This document shows positions 60,289-60,454 of a stretch of DNA of 60,454 bases, one piece after another. The number at the start of each line of letters is the position of its first letter. The first letter of the stretch is position 1. The notes beneath the pieces were generated by a model. The model searched no databases. It was not told the DNA's origin and worked only from the letters and a program-made list of their open reading frames with translations. A program made the translations under genes and the position numbers. The stretch lies in NCBI GenBank assembly GCA_001798855.1, contig MGQQ01000159.1:1-60454 (forward strand), written 5' to 3'. The stretch is from Deltaproteobacteria bacterium RBG_16_49_23. Its GTDB lineage: Bacteria > Desulfobacterota > BSN033 > UBA1163.

Positions 60289-60454
60289 ATGCTCAGCGAT
60301 AGACTCGGACACCGGCTCGATCCCTATCTCTACGACACTTTCAAAAAGATCTTCGGAGAAAAGGGGAATCCCAACCTCTTCACCCTGCTGGGATTCTTCT
60401 CAACCCTTGTCGCTTCATGGCTGATCCTGAAAGGATTCTGGCTCTCAGCGGGTC
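60289..60454 (+). CDS. CDP-alcohol phosphatidyltransferase, N-terminal fragment
   Basis: An open frame beginning MLSDRLGHRLDPYLYDTFKK and running to the window edge. The segment GNPNLFTLLGFFSTLVASWL resembles the amphipathic first helix and first membrane segment of CDP-alcohol phosphatidyltransferases. The catalytic motif would lie beyond the edge, so the class is open. Confidence 0.6.
   Translation, partial: MLSDRLGHRLDPYLYDTFKKIFGEKGNPNLFTLLGFFSTLVASWLILKGFWLSAG

Overview
The window looks like a chromosomal segment of an uncultured, anaerobic, Gram-negative bacterium, most likely of the Desulfobacterota/'Deltaproteobacteria' (Syntrophobacterales-like). This is judged from gene content and order only: ispE–tRNA-Gln–prs–rplY(CTC)–pth, a K+-dependent type membrane pyrophosphatase, Liv-type and TRAP transporters, a ferredoxin-tailed aldo/keto reductase, and many dispersed GC-rich hairpin repeats. 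No taxonomic search could be run. Both ends of the window cut genes.

Region 1 (1–8.6 kb) is mixed. It holds the 3'-truncated end of a secreted SLH-like/collagen-like protein gene, an antitoxin with a toxin gene broken by two nonsense codons, a two-TM small protein, a large TMTC-like membrane/TPR protein, purF, a small exported protein followed by a DUF2231 membrane protein, and pyrE. Repeat elements fill the gaps.

Region 2 (8.6–35.3 kb) is the most interesting part: two divergent arms that together look like an anaerobic purine/ureide (nitrogen heterocycle) salvage and catabolism island. The minus-strand arm reads iclR, a Liv-type ABC transporter (livK-H-M-G-F), one complete three-subunit molybdenum hydroxylase (FAD, FeS and Mo subunits), a second Mo and FAD subunit, an ornithine-type carbamoyltransferase, a second FeS subunit, a hydantoinase/dihydropyrimidinase, an aspartate-type carbamoyltransferase and carbamate kinase. 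The plus-strand arm reads a TRAP transporter (dctPQM), a YgeY-like M20 hydrolase, a YgeW-like carbamoyltransferase and two tandem fold-type II PLP enzymes. Gene content parallels the E. coli xdh/yge/hyuA/yqeA cluster and the clusters recently tied to anaerobic urate breakdown in gut bacteria. The lyase slot (ygeX in E. coli) is here filled by a threonine-synthase-like protein and a second PLP protein. The two Mo subunits differ at exactly the residues that define purine recognition in xanthine oxidoreductase. A consensus sigma70 promoter drives the TRAP arm, and a facing promoter drives iclR.

Region 3 (35.4–48 kb) is housekeeping: a CDF cation exporter, small proteins, a TPR protein, ychF, a diadenylate-cyclase-domain protein, hppA, pth, rplY, prs, tRNA-Gln(UUG), ispE, a lipoprotein and a NifU-like scaffold. 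Between them sit MITE-like repeats with clear terminal inverted repeats and a 20-bp tandem repeat.

Region 4 (48–60.5 kb) begins with a roughly 330-nt structured leader containing GEMM-like (cyclic dinucleotide riboswitch) motifs and an intrinsic terminator, lying upstream of two tandem paralogous Cys-rich mini-proteins. It continues with trxB, ndk, rlmN, an MTA/purine nucleoside phosphorylase, a Mut7-C protein, rsmD, coaD, a fused double-HAD phosphatase, an aldo/keto reductase, a PAC2 protein, purC and the start of a CDP-alcohol phosphatidyltransferase.
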